A stretch of 64,000 nucleotides of DNA from Marichromatium bheemlicum (GTDB taxonomy: Bacteria > Pseudomonadota > Gammaproteobacteria > Chromatiales > Chromatiaceae): contig NZ_JAAXKX010000010.1 of NCBI RefSeq assembly GCF_012276755.1, positions 59,279-123,278 on the forward strand. Reading direction: 5' to 3'. Below are positions 44,020 through 52,906 of the stretch, in pieces. Within the stretch, counting starts at the first letter, position 1; each line of letters starts with the position of its first letter. The position numbers and the translations under genes are program-made. Under the pieces are notes generated by a model. The model was not told the origin of the DNA, did not search any database, and saw nothing but the letters and a program-made list of their open reading frames with translations.

Positions 44020-45552
44020 TCAGTCACGTCCCCCCGGCCAGCGCAACAGGAAACGCCCGGCATTGGCGAGCTGGCGACGCAGCATCCGCCACTCCTCCCC
44101 GCCCTGGCGCGCCCCCCGCACCCGGAGTAGCCGGGCACGATTGGCGCGATCGAGCCGCTCGAGCAACGCCGACCACAGTACGTCGTCGACGTTATAGGCG
44201 GCCTCGGGCAGTAGCGCCACCGGGATGACATCGGCCAGAGCCACCCTCAGCTCAACACTGGCGTGTTCGAGCGCAGCGCGGATGTTGACCGCCTTGGGGC
44301 GATCGGTCACCTTGAGGTCATAGGGGGGCGCCCACTCTCGTACCGGACGTAACCGATCGACGTGTGAGAGCACGAGTAGCAGCGGCGGGGCGGGGCGTTC
44401 GCTCCGCGCGGCGAGATGGGCGCGCAGGGCATCGAGCCGCGCGCGCTCGGCGCCGCGATCGGGACGATGTGCCGGGCTCACCCACAGCAGCATGTCGGCG
44501 GTGTCGGCCGCGGCATGCAGCGTCGCCGCATCGAACTGCTCCAGCCCCGGGGTATCGAACACCAGCGCCAGCGCCAGGCCGTCGCGCTCGAGACGCAGCG
44601 GGGTCGGTTCACGGGTGGTCCCGGGCAACGCGTCGGTGGCCTGGCGCAGGCTGCCGAAGAGCGCGTTGATCAGGCTCGACTTGCCGGCGTTGGTACGCCC
44701 GATCACGAGGATGCGCAGCGGCTCCTCTCCACGGGCATCCTCCTCGGCCCGATCGAGATCACGCGCGGAATCATCCTGCAGTGGTGGAGTCGCGCCGGGG
44801 GACTCGTCGAGCGCCAGCCGGCCACTGTAGAGGGCGATGGCATAATAGCCGACCTTGCGCACGTACTCGCGCAACACCCAGGCATAGAGCTCGTCGCGCG
44901 CCAGCGCATAACCGCGACTACGCAGCCGTGACAACGCCTCGGCGAGCAACGCACTGGTCGGGCTGGCCACCCAACGCCCAGCACGATAGAGCCCATAGAG
45001 ACGTTCGGCGAAGCCCTTCCAACGATAGAGCCGCGCCAACATGCCGAGGGTGAGGGTGTGACTGAAGGGCACCTGCTCGGTCACGCTGAGGCGCAGGTCG
45101 CGGCTCGCCCGCTCGATCACCAGTAGGGCGTGCGGCAGGGTCAGCTCGAGCAAGGGCTGCTCGACCTCGGGGTGGAAGTGACGCGCGACCCGCTCCAGGG
45201 TCTGCTGGCCGAGCAGCCCCAGGCGCATGCCTTCACCCAGCGGCCAGTCCTCGGGGCGCAGCTCGGCGAGCTGTTGCTCGACCACCGCCCAGGCATCACT
45301 AGCGCGCGGCGGCCAGTCCGGATCGGGACCGGTGTGCACCGCCGCCAGACAGGCGCGCTCACGCCGCGCCGCCAGCAACATCAGCCCGTGACCGAGCAGC
45401 CCACAGAGCGCCCCGGCAATCAACCAACCGACCACCACGCCCTGTTGGTACAGCCACCAGCCGCCAGCGCCCAGCAGCGCCAGCAGCGGGAGCGCCCACA
45501 GCACCAGCGCCAGTGCGCGCCAACGTCCAACCCAGCGTAGCAAGGGACTCAT
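44020..45552 (-). CDS. Membrane-anchored GTPase
   Basis: A 510-residue protein. Two N-terminal membrane segments (about 13-30 and 40-60) anchor it. A helical domain of about 210 residues follows, then an Era/dynamin-like G-domain: G1 GRTNAGKSS (285-293), G2 PGTTREPT, G3 DTPG (333-336), and G4 as SHVD (396-399) instead of NKxD, so nucleotide specificity may be relaxed. A C-terminal helical part contains a putative switch-coupled segment. Its ATG overlaps the stop of the upstream GTPase gene as ATGA. It resembles YcjX/YcjF-type and other envelope-stress GTPases only in outline. Function unknown. Confidence 0.88.
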   Translation of the reverse strand: MSPLLRWVGRWRALALVLWALPLLALLGAGGWWLYQQGVVVGWLIAGALCGLLGHGLMLLAARRERACLAAVHTGPDPDWPPRASDAWAVVEQQLAELRPEDWPLGEGMRLGLLGQQTLERVARHFHPEVEQPLLELTLPHALLVIERASRDLRLSVTEQVPFSHTLTLGMLARLYRWKGFAERLYGLYRAGRWVASPTSALLAEALSRLRSRGYALARDELYAWVLREYVRKVGYYAIALYSGRLALDESPGATPPLQDDSARDLDRAEEDARGEEPLRILVIGRTNAGKSSLINALFGSLRQATDALPGTTREPTPLRLERDGLALALVFDTPGLEQFDAATLHAAADTADMLLWVSPAHRPDRGAERARLDALRAHLAARSERPAPPLLLVLSHVDRLRPVREWAPPYDLKVTDRPKAVNIRAALEHASVELRVALADVIPVALLPEAAYNVDDVLWSALLERLDRANRARLLRVRGARQGGEEWRMLRRQLANAGRFLLRWPGGRD

Positions 45553-46781
45553 TCTCGTTCCCGACCGATCAGGGCACGACCGCGTTCGAGTTCGGCAGCG
45601 AAGCGCGCGCGCAGCACCCGCGCCTGGGTCTCGACGCCGTGGCGACGATCATTGAAATAGGCCCCGGCGGCCTTGCCCAGGGCATAGGTGGTGGCGCCGC
45701 TGGCGCTCGCGCCCCACAACGCGCCGAGCGTCTGTCCCAGCCCCGGCACCAGCTTGACCAGGGTGCGGCCGGCGGCGTGGGTGGCGTAGGCCGCCCCGAC
45801 ACCGACCCCCAGCAGGCCGAGGAACTCGGCGATCTCGCGACGCGACCAGGGCTGGCCATAGAGGGCGGCGAGACTCTGCAGCAACTTGGCCTGGATCGCC
45901 GGCACCCCGACCAGATCGAGCGCCGGCAGCGCACCGACCCCGGCCGCGGCCAGGGCATAGCCGACGATATGCGGATGGGCGCTGCGCGCGAACAGATCGC
46001 GCACCTCGGGGTCGGCGCGCAACAGCTCGGCCAGGCGCAGACTGGAGACCCCGTCGAGTGCCGTCCACAGCGCCTCGATGCCGTAGTCCGGCGGCGCGAA
46101 ACCGTCCTCCGGCAGGGTCAGGTCGATCGCCACCCAACGCACCTCGGCCAGCCCCGGCAGCTCACCGAGCGCATCGCGCTGGGCGTGCAGCGCACGGACC
46201 AGATCGTTCGGCAGATCCGTCGGCCAAGGATCCTGGTCGAACGGATAGGGTGTCGGGTGCGGATCGGTGACCCGCGCATAGAGTTCGTGCAACCCGGTCT
46301 GGGCGATCACCAGCGGCCACTCGGGGTGGCGCCGCCGAACCTCGCGCAACACCTCGAACACCGCCTGCTGATCGGGATCGGCGACCTTCATCACCGCCAG
46401 CAGTAGGTGCGACTGCGACTCGCAGAAACGGATATCCTCGGCCGGATCGTAATCGATCTCGCCGAGTCCGCGGGTGTCGAGAAAGCGCACCAGCGGCAGC
46501 TCGGCCGGGAAGTCGTAGAGCCGCGCGGTCCTGGTACAGGGACGGAAGCCGTCGCCGACCTCGGCGGCGCTGCTCGCGGTGAGGGCTCGCACGATCGAAC
46601 TCTTGCCCGACTGGGTCTTGCCCACCAGCCACACCACCGGCGGCGGATGACGTTCGCGCGCCGCGGCCAGGGTACGTTCGAGCGCCACCTCGTCGACCCG
46701 AGGCTCGAACAACACCTCACGCACGCGCCGCCAGCGCGCGCGCCAGCCCTTGCCGTCCTGTCGATCCGATGACTCGGTCAT
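45549..46781 (-). CDS. GTPase with C-terminal DUF697-like membrane domain
   Basis: A 410-residue protein with a G-domain: G1 GKTQSGKSS (54-62), G3 DTRG (102-105). The expected G4 place reads AQTGLHE, so the canonical guanine-specificity motif is missing. The C-terminal third (about 290-390) is glycine- and alanine-rich and hydrophobic, with ALPALDLVGVPAIQAKLLQSLAALYG, which resembles the DUF697 domain of YcjF. ATG at 46781 is preceded by AGGTGG. The next gene overlaps by 4 bp, so the two GTPases are made together and may form a heteromer. The convergent partner is the 1150-residue membrane protein. Confidence 0.88.
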   Translation of the reverse strand: MTESSDRQDGKGWRARWRRVREVLFEPRVDEVALERTLAAARERHPPPVVWLVGKTQSGKSSIVRALTASSAAEVGDGFRPCTRTARLYDFPAELPLVRFLDTRGLGEIDYDPAEDIRFCESQSHLLLAVMKVADPDQQAVFEVLREVRRRHPEWPLVIAQTGLHELYARVTDPHPTPYPFDQDPWPTDLPNDLVRALHAQRDALGELPGLAEVRWVAIDLTLPEDGFAPPDYGIEALWTALDGVSSLRLAELLRADPEVRDLFARSAHPHIVGYALAAAGVGALPALDLVGVPAIQAKLLQSLAALYGQPWSRREIAEFLGLLGVGVGAAYATHAAGRTLVKLVPGLGQTLGALWGASASGATTYALGKAAGAYFNDRRHGVETQARVLRARFAAELERGRALIGRERE

Positions 46782-47132
46782 GACCACCTCGTTACCAGCT
46801 ATCAAAGGGATTGAACCGCGAAGACGCCAAGGACGCAAAGGGGAATAAGCCGCCAGCGATCAGCTGCCAGGACCCGCGCCGTCTGTGGCCTCACGCCGAC
46901 ATCACACATCATTCGCTTTGCGCGCTTCGCGCCTTTGCGGTTCAATCCTGGCGGCTGACGGCTCGGCCTGGCATACACGCTCGACTGTGTAATAATGCAC
47001 TCGCATCCAGCCACCCTTCCCCAGCCCGTCATCTTCCACGTCCAGGCGCGGCTGCCGGGGTGGTTCGAACCCATATCTCGTCGCGACGTCCCGTGCATCG
47101 CGGTGTCGTCATCTCCACAGTAAGGGTGAATC
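46782..47132. other. Divergent gap between GTPase operon and hlyIII-type gene
   Basis: 351 bp. About 140 bp is the inverted dispersed repeat. The rest holds GGTTCGAACC near 47062, which is not part of a tRNA that I can fold. No gene is supported; translations here read as repeat-derived peptides such as EDAKDAKG. Confidence 0.6.
46808..46948. repeat. Dispersed repeat in inverted pair (GAACCGC...GCAAAG family)
   Basis: The left arm (46808-46842) and the reverse complement of the right arm (46914-46948) match at 29 of 35 positions, both starting with GGATTGAACCGC and ending in GCAAAG. A further copy lies at 63922-63955. Short GCCGCCAGC words flank both places. It fills most of the gap upstream of the GTPase operon. 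Confidence 0.85.
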
Positions 47133-47747
47133 GTGTACGCAGGAGAACGCTTCAACAGCATCACACACCTGGTGGGCGCCGTGCTCGCCTTGATCGGGGT
47201 CACCGTAATGGTCACCCTCGCCAGCACCGAGGGCGGCGCGGTGCGCATCTCCAGCCTGACCATCTATGGGGTCACGCTGTTCCTGCTTTATCTGTTCTCG
47301 ACCCTCTATCACAGCCTGCGCGGACGCGCCAAGCAGATCTTCCGCATGCTCGATCATCATGCGATCTATCTGTTGATCGCGGGCACCTACACGCCCTTCA
47401 CCCTGCTCGCGCTGCAGGGCAGCGTCGGCTGGTGGTTGTTCGGTGCGGTCTGGGGGCTGGCGGTGGTCGGCATGATCCTCGAATCCTTGCCACGCAAGGG
47501 TGCGCGGGTGCTGCCGATCCTGATCTATCTGGGGATGGGGTGGCTGGTGGTGTTCGCCCTCGATCCCTTGATCGCGGCGCTACCGGCGGCCGGATTCTGG
47601 TGGCTACTGGCCGGGGGGCTCTTCTATACCGTGGGTGTGGTCTTCTACGTCCTCGACGACCGCTACCCTTGGTGTCATGGCATCTGGCACCTGTTCGTGC
47701 TCGCCGGTAGCATCAGTCACTACTTCACCATCCTGCTCTACCTATGA
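47133..47747 (+). CDS. trhA: Hemolysin III / PAQR-family membrane protein (TrhA-like)
   Basis: A 204-residue seven-helix membrane protein. The N-terminus YAGERFNSITHLVGAVLALIG, the YHSLRG and LDHHAIYLLIAGTYTPF segments and the C-terminal HGIWHLFVLAGSISHYF carry the conserved histidines and acidic residue that bind a metal in this fold. Bacterial members influence membrane fluidity and lipid homeostasis. The start is GTG at 47133 with AAGGGTG upstream. The last 4 bp overlap slyX (ATGA), so the two form a small operon. Confidence 0.93.
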   Translation: MYAGERFNSITHLVGAVLALIGVTVMVTLASTEGGAVRISSLTIYGVTLFLLYLFSTLYHSLRGRAKQIFRMLDHHAIYLLIAGTYTPFTLLALQGSVGWWLFGAVWGLAVVGMILESLPRKGARVLPILIYLGMGWLVVFALDPLIAALPAAGFWWLLAGGLFYTVGVVFYVLDDRYPWCHGIWHLFVLAGSISHYFTILLYL

Positions 47748-47977
47748 CCGAGATCACATCCCAGGACGAGGCGATTACCGAGCTGCAGCTGCGTCTGACC
47801 TACCAGGAAGACGACCTCAAGCAGCTCAACGCGGTGGTCACCCGCCAGCAGGCCGAGATCGACGCGCTGCGCGAGGAACTCGCTCGGGTGCGCATCTGGA
47901 TCACCTCAGCACTCGCCGCGCGTGACGACCAAGAGGGCGGCGCGCCCTCCGACGAGCCGCCACCGCCGCATTACTGA
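47744..47977 (+). CDS. slyX: SlyX family protein
   Basis: A 77-residue coiled-coil protein. The core heptad pattern (ITELQLRLTYQEDDLKQLNAVVTRQQAEIDAL in outline) and the proline-rich tail ending PPPPHY are the SlyX signature. The function is unknown despite wide conservation. It is translationally coupled to the hemolysin III-type gene and converges with rluB, with 10 bp between stops. Confidence 0.93.
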   Translation: MTEITSQDEAITELQLRLTYQEDDLKQLNAVVTRQQAEIDALREELARVRIWITSALAARDDQEGGAPSDEPPPPHY

Positions 47978-47987
47978 GCGATTGCGG

Positions 47988-48818
47988 TCAGCCGCCGCGC
48001 CGGGCCCCGCCACCAGGGCCACGACGCGGCTGGCGCGGTGGCGCCATCCCGGCAAGCGTCAGTAGGCCCGCGAGTTCCTCCTCGTCGAGCGCTCGCCAGT
48101 TACCCGGGAACAATCGCCGGCCGAGTTCGATGTTGCCGTAACGTACCCGGATCAGCCGGCTGACGGTCATCCCCACCGCCTCCCACAACCGCCGCACCTC
48201 GCGGTTGCGCCCATCGTGCAGCACCACGTGATACCAGCGATTGGCGCCGCTGCCGCCGCGCGACTCGATGCGATCGAAGCACGCCGGACCGTCTTCCAAC
48301 TCGATGCCCTTGGCCAACTGCGTCAGCGTCTCCTGACTCGGCTCGCCGAGGATGCGCACCGCGTACTCGCGCTCGAGTTCGCGCGAGGGATGCATCAGCC
48401 GGTTGGCCAGCTCGCCATCGGTGGTGAACAGGATCAGCCCGGAGGTGTTGATGTCGAGCCGGCCGACGGCGATCCAGCGCCCCTGCTTGGGACGTGGCAA
48501 CCGCCGGAACACCGTGGCGCGCTCCTCCGGGTCGCGTCGGGTGACCACCTCGCCCTCGGGCTTGTGGTAAACGATGACCTGGCGCTCGGTGTCGCGCTGG
48601 CGATGCAGCCGCACGTCGCGCCCGTCGACACGGATACGGTCGGCGCGGGTGGCGCGATCACCAAGCGTGGCCAGCTCGCCGTTGACGCGCACCCGCCCGG
48701 CGCTGATCCAGCCCTCGATCTCGCGCCGCGAGCCAAGGCCTGCCTCGGCGAGCAGCTTCTGCAGCCGCACCGGTTCTTGCTGTGGCGCCCGAGGACCCGG
48801 GCGTCGGTCATTCTTCAT
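47988..48818 (-). CDS. rluB: 23S rRNA pseudouridine synthase RluB
   Basis: Modifies U2605 of 23S rRNA in relatives. An N-terminal S4 RNA-binding domain (VRLQKLLAEAGLGSRREIEGWI) precedes the RsuA-type catalytic domain with Asp in VGRLDINTSGLILFT. The tail is Gly/Arg-rich. ATG at 48818 gives 276 residues and overlaps scpB by 11 bp; the frame is open much further upstream, inside scpB, and is not used. RluB rather than RsuA is favoured by the scpA-scpB-rluB order. Confidence 0.94.
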   Translation of the reverse strand: MKNDRRPGPRAPQQEPVRLQKLLAEAGLGSRREIEGWISAGRVRVNGELATLGDRATRADRIRVDGRDVRLHRQRDTERQVIVYHKPEGEVVTRRDPEERATVFRRLPRPKQGRWIAVGRLDINTSGLILFTTDGELANRLMHPSRELEREYAVRILGEPSQETLTQLAKGIELEDGPACFDRIESRGGSGANRWYHVVLHDGRNREVRRLWEAVGMTVSRLIRVRYGNIELGRRLFPGNWRALDEEELAGLLTLAGMAPPRQPRRGPGGGARRGG

Positions 48819-49440
48819 CGTTGTGTTGCTCCGGGACCGCGCGCGCGGTCTCCTGGGACGTGGAATGGGGTTGGGGCGGCGCCTCGAGCGCCAGCTCCTC
48901 GTTGAACAATAGCTCCGGTTCACGGATCTCGGCCAAGGGCGGCAGCTCGTTGAGCGAGCGCAGCCCGAAGTAGTCGAGAAAGCGCCGGGTGGTGGCATAG
49001 AGCGCCGGACGGCCGGGGACGTCGCGATGCCCGACCACCCGCACCCACTCGCGCTCGAGCAGGGTGCGGATGATGTTGGTGCTGACCGAGACGCCGCGGA
49101 TCTCCTCGATCTCGCCACGGGTGATCGGCTGACGATAGACGATCAGCGCCAGGGTCTCGAGCAGCGCGCGCGAGTAGCGCGGCGCGCGCTCCTCCCACAA
49201 CCGCCCGACCCAAGGTGAGAGTTCGGCACGCACCTGCACGCGCCAACCGCTGGCCACCTCGACCAAGGCGATGCCGCGCCCGGCATAGTCCTCGGCAAGC
49301 TCGAGCAGGGCGCGATCGAGGGCGCCGCGCGGCGGGCGCTCACGGTCCTCGAACAGCTGCAACAGCCGCTCGCTGGTCAGCGGGGTGTCGGCGGCGAACA
49401 GTGCCGCCTCGACGATTTGTTTAAGCCGCTGTGGCGTCAT
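48808..49440 (-). CDS. scpB: Segregation and condensation protein ScpB
   Basis: Kleisin-interacting winged-helix subunit of the SMC-ScpAB condensin. The two winged-helix domains are clear (LKQIVEAALFAADTPLTSERL, and ETLALIVYRQPITRGEIEEIRGV with the ALYATTRRFLDYFGLRSLNELPPL end). ATG at 49440, preceded by GGAA, gives 210 residues and overlaps scpA by 20 bp. The acidic tail is variable in the family. Confidence 0.95.
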   Translation of the reverse strand: MTPQRLKQIVEAALFAADTPLTSERLLQLFEDRERPPRGALDRALLELAEDYAGRGIALVEVASGWRVQVRAELSPWVGRLWEERAPRYSRALLETLALIVYRQPITRGEIEEIRGVSVSTNIIRTLLEREWVRVVGHRDVPGRPALYATTRRFLDYFGLRSLNELPPLAEIREPELLFNEELALEAPPQPHSTSQETARAVPEQHNDEE

Positions 49441-50323
49441 CGTGTTCCTGGGGCTCATCGTCACTGCCGCTGTCACGCAGCCGGACGTGGATCGGGGCGA
49501 AGGGTTCGGACTGGACCAGCTCCAGGGTCGCGCTCTTGACCAGCTCGAGCACCGCGAGGAAGGTCACCACCGCGCCGGCGCGGCCCTCGGTGAGGTCGAA
49601 GAGTTCGGTGAAACGGCGAAAACCGCCCCCTCCGAGCCGCTCGAGCACCATCGACATGCGTTCGCGCAGCGACAGCGACTCGCGCTCGACGCGGTGGCTG
49701 ACATAGAGATCGGCCCGCGCCAGCACCTCGCGCAGCGCCCCGATCAGCTCGTCGAGTTCGACTGGCGGGGGCAAACGGCGGATCTCGGCGCGCGGGACCT
49801 CGGCACTGACCGTAAACAGGTCGCGTTCGAGCCGCGGCAGGGCATCGAGCGTCTGGGCGGCGCGCTTGAACCGCTCGTATTCAAGCAACCGACGGATCAA
49901 CTCGGCACGCGGGTCGGCGTCCTCGTCATCGTCCTCGGCACTGACCGGACGCGGTAGCAACATGCGCGACTTGATCTCGGCGAGCATCGCGGCCATCACC
50001 AGGTACTCGGCGGCGAGTTCGAGTCGCAGCTCGCTCATCAGCTCGACGTACTCCATGTACTGCGCGGTGATCTCGGCGATGGGGATGTCGAGGATATCGA
50101 GGTTCTGACGCTTAATCAGGTAAAGCAGCAGGTCGAGCGGGCCTTCGAAGGCCTCGAGAAAGACCTCCAACGCGTCGGGCGGGATGTAGAGATCCTGCGG
50201 CAGCGTCAAGACCGGCGTCCCCCGGACCAGGGCAAGGGGCACGCTCGCGCCCCCGGACCCGTTCTCGGGCACAGGGGGCACGGGCGCGCTCAGACACGCG
50301 TGGCGTGTTTGATCCATGGGCAT
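49421..50323 (-). CDS. scpA: Segregation and condensation protein ScpA
   Basis: Kleisin subunit that bridges SMC and ScpB in chromosome organisation. The N-terminal domain (FEGPLDLLLYLIKRQNLDILDIPIAEIT) and the C-terminal winged helix (GRAGAVVTFLAVLELVKSATLELVQ) are both present. An N-terminal extension of about 50 residues before the core is unusual in length, so the true start could be later. ATG at 50323 and 50317 are both possible. It lies 38 bp after trpS. Confidence 0.93.
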   Translation of the reverse strand: MPMDQTRHACLSAPVPPVPENGSGGASVPLALVRGTPVLTLPQDLYIPPDALEVFLEAFEGPLDLLLYLIKRQNLDILDIPIAEITAQYMEYVELMSELRLELAAEYLVMAAMLAEIKSRMLLPRPVSAEDDDEDADPRAELIRRLLEYERFKRAAQTLDALPRLERDLFTVSAEVPRAEIRRLPPPVELDELIGALREVLARADLYVSHRVERESLSLRERMSMVLERLGGGGFRRFTELFDLTEGRAGAVVTFLAVLELVKSATLELVQSEPFAPIHVRLRDSGSDDEPQEHDDATAA

Positions 50324-50361
50324 CCGACCGACGTGCTGACAGGCGCGCGACCGGACGCGGC

Positions 50362-51579
50362 TCAGACCATCACCAACGACATCGCGTGACGGACCTCTTC
50401 GAGGGTCTCGCGGGCGACGTCGCGGGCCTTCTCGCAGCCCTCGTTGAGGATGCTACGCACCAGCTCGGGCTGGGCGGAAAACTCCTCGGCGCGGGCTTGG
50501 ATCGGCTTCAATTCGGCACAGACGGCATCGATCACCGGCTGCTTGCACTCGAGACAACCGATCCCGGCCGAGCGGCAACCCTGCTGTACCCAGTCGCACA
50601 CGGCCGGATCGGAGTAGACCTGATGGAACTGCCACACCGGACACTTCTCCGGATCGCCCGGGTCGGTGCGTCGCACCCGCGCCGGGTCGGTGGGCATGGT
50701 GCGCATCGCCTGCTCGACCTCCTCGGGACGGTCGCGCAGCGAGATGGTGTTGCCATAGGACTTCGACATCTTCTGACCATCGAGCCCGGGCATCCGCGAG
50801 GCCTTGGTCAGCAGCGGCTGGGGCTCGGGCAGGATCTCGCGACCACCACCCTCGAGATAGCCGAACAGCCGCTCACGATCGGCGACGGTAATATTGGCCT
50901 GATTCTCGAGCAGCGCCCGCGCCACCTCCAGCGACTCCTGATCACCCTGCTCCTGGTAGGCGCGGCGGAGCTTGTCGAACAGCTTACCGTTCTTCTTGCC
51001 CATCTTGCGGCGCGCCGCCTCGGCCTTCTCCTCGAAGTCGGGCTCACGGCCATAGACGTGGTTGAAGCGCCGCGCGATCTCACGGGTGAGTTCGACATGG
51101 GCGATCTGGTCCTCACCGACCGGGATCTGACCGGCCTTGTAGATGAGGATGTCGGCGCTCTGCAGCAGCGGATAGCCGAGAAAGCCATAGGTGGCCAGGT
51201 CGAGTTCCTTGAGCCGCTCCTGTTGATCCTTGTAGGTCGGCACCCGCTCGAGCCAGCCTAGCGGGGTGATCATCGACAGCAGCAAGTGCAGCTCGGCGTG
51301 CTCGGGCACCCGCGACTGCACGAACAGGGTCGCGGCGCCGGGGTTGACGCCGGCGGCCAGCCAGTCGATCGCCATCTCCCAAATATTGGCCGGGATCGAG
51401 GAGGGATCCTCGTAGGTGGTGGTCAACGCATGCCAGTCGGCGATGAAGAAGAAGCAATCGTACTCATGCTGGAGTTCGACCCAGTTCTTGAGCACACCAT
51501 GATAATGGCCGAGGTGGAGTCGGCCGGTCGGGCGCATCCCGGAGAGGACGCGCGAGTGTTGTGCGGAGACGGAATTCAA
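50362..51579 (-). CDS. trpS: Tryptophanyl-tRNA synthetase
   Basis: Class I aminoacyl-tRNA synthetase. The HIGH-type motif reads HLGH (22-25) and the KMSKS loop is KMSKS near residue 269. The protein belongs to the longer form with an inserted segment between YGREPDFEEK and the KMSKS region; it also has a cysteine pair (CLECK). The start is TTG at 51579: an in-frame TAA lies two codons before it, and the next ATG (residue 15) would cut into the fold. The 405-residue length fits this subgroup. Confidence 0.94.
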   Translation of the reverse strand: MNSVSAQHSRVLSGMRPTGRLHLGHYHGVLKNWVELQHEYDCFFFIADWHALTTTYEDPSSIPANIWEMAIDWLAAGVNPGAATLFVQSRVPEHAELHLLLSMITPLGWLERVPTYKDQQERLKELDLATYGFLGYPLLQSADILIYKAGQIPVGEDQIAHVELTREIARRFNHVYGREPDFEEKAEAARRKMGKKNGKLFDKLRRAYQEQGDQESLEVARALLENQANITVADRERLFGYLEGGGREILPEPQPLLTKASRMPGLDGQKMSKSYGNTISLRDRPEEVEQAMRTMPTDPARVRRTDPGDPEKCPVWQFHQVYSDPAVCDWVQQGCRSAGIGCLECKQPVIDAVCAELKPIQARAEEFSAQPELVRSILNEGCEKARDVARETLEEVRHAMSLVMV

Positions 51580-51596
51580 GGATTAACGGCCTCGCG

Positions 51597-52268
51597 TCAG
51601 ACGAAAAACAATTCCATGACGACCCCGGCGCCCGGTAGCAGGGCGATGGTGCCAGCGACCAGCGGCAACAGGATCGCGCCGAGCACGCCGGTGACCAGGA
51701 GGGCCAACAGGATGATCAGACCAAAGGGTTCGAGCCGTGCAAACCACAGCGCCAGTGGCAGTGGCAGCAGCGCGTTCAGCACGCGCCCGCCGTCCAAGGG
51801 TAACAGCGGAAACAGGTTGAGCACCATGAGGAAGACATTGATCAGCACCCCGGCCGCGCCCATGTAGACGAGCGGCAACGCTGCCCAGGCCGTCTCTGGC
51901 CCCAGCCACAACCCGATCTCGATCACCGCCCCCCAGCCCAGCGCCATCAACAGGTTGGCGCCGGGACCGGCGAGCGCGACCAGGGCCATGTCACGACGGG
52001 GTCGATGCAGGTTGCGATAGACCACGGGGACCGGCTTGGCCCAGCCGAAGAGGAACCCGACGAGGACAAAGGTGACGGCAGGCACCAGCAAGGTGCCGAC
52101 GAGATCGACGTGTCGGAGCGGATTGAAGGTCACCCGCCCCAGCATCAATGCGGTGCGATCCCCGAGTCGGCTGGCCATCCAGCCGTGCGCGGCCTCATGG
52201 ACGGTGATCGCGAACAACACCGGGAGGGCCAGCACTGCCAGCCACTGGATGTGATTGAGCGTCTGCAT
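51597..52268 (-). CDS. Site-2 protease family (M50) membrane metalloprotease
   Basis: A 223-residue membrane protein with the zinc motif HEAAH (24-28) in the first membrane segment and NLFPLLPLDGG late in the sequence, as in S2P-type intramembrane proteases. About six membrane segments are visible. It has no PDZ domain, unlike RseP, so it is unlikely to be the RseA site-2 protease. The substrate is unknown. It lies between yciO (8 bp) and trpS, a conserved gammaproteobacterial order. Confidence 0.92.
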   Translation of the reverse strand: MQTLNHIQWLAVLALPVLFAITVHEAAHGWMASRLGDRTALMLGRVTFNPLRHVDLVGTLLVPAVTFVLVGFLFGWAKPVPVVYRNLHRPRRDMALVALAGPGANLLMALGWGAVIEIGLWLGPETAWAALPLVYMGAAGVLINVFLMVLNLFPLLPLDGGRVLNALLPLPLALWFARLEPFGLIILLALLVTGVLGAILLPLVAGTIALLPGAGVVMELFFV

Positions 52269-52276
52269 CGGGGATA

Positions 52277-52897
52277 TCAGTTCAATGGGGTAGCGTCGCC
52301 CTTGCCCTGGCGCATGATCTCCGGGGGCTCAGCGGTCATGTCGATCACCGTGGTCGGCTCGAGCCCACAGAAATCACCATCGATGACCAAGTCGACATGC
52401 TTGTCGAGCAGCTCACGCATCTCGTAGGGATCGGTGAGCGGGTGTTCGTCCTCGGGCATGATCAGTGTCGAGCTGAGGATCGGCTGGTCGAGTTCACCGA
52501 GTAGCGCACGACAGATCTCGTTGTCCGGCACACGGATACCGATCGCCTTACGCTTGGGATGGAGCAACCGCCGCGGCACCTGCTTGGTGGCCTGGTGGAT
52601 GAAGGTATAGGGGCCGGGGGTCAACGACTTGAGCAGTCGAAAGGCCTGGTTGTCAATCTTGGCATAAGTGGTGATCTCGGAGAGATCGCGACAGACCAGG
52701 GTAAAATTGTGTTTGTCGTCGAGCTGACGGATACGTCGGATACGCTCCATCGCCGACTTCTCACCGAGCTGACAGCCGAGCGCATAGGAGGAGTCGGTGG
52801 GATAGACGATCACCCCACCCCCGAGCAAGATCTCCACCGCACGCCGGATCAACCGCGGCTGCGGATTGACCGGATGAATCTGAAAGAACTGCGCCAT
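52277..52897 (-). CDS. yciO: YciO, Sua5/YrdC/YciO-family protein
   Basis: A 206-residue YrdC-fold protein (GGVIVYPTDSSYALGC, KHNFTLVCRDLSEIT, PGPYTFIHQATKQVPRRLLHPKRKAIGIRVPD). Relatives make threonylcarbamoyl-adenylate for tRNA t6A; YciO itself is a slower or specialised paralogue in E. coli. A GAGGAA ribosome site precedes the ATG. It lies 9 bp downstream of the PHP gene. Confidence 0.93.
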   Translation of the reverse strand: MAQFFQIHPVNPQPRLIRRAVEILLGGGVIVYPTDSSYALGCQLGEKSAMERIRRIRQLDDKHNFTLVCRDLSEITTYAKIDNQAFRLLKSLTPGPYTFIHQATKQVPRRLLHPKRKAIGIRVPDNEICRALLGELDQPILSSTLIMPEDEHPLTDPYEMRELLDKHVDLVIDGDFCGLEPTTVIDMTAEPPEIMRQGKGDATPLN

Positions 52898-52906
52898 TTC
52901 TATTCC

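Noticed and set aside
44013..44022. TGAGCGCTCA palindrome between convergent stops as a terminator
   Set aside because: The stem is only 5 bp and no T-run follows on either strand, so it is more likely a by-product of two facing TGA codons.
51597..52268. M50 protease as RseP, the site-2 protease for RseA
   Set aside because: It is too short, lacks PDZ domains and sits in the trpS-scpAB block; it matches the small S2P-like group instead.
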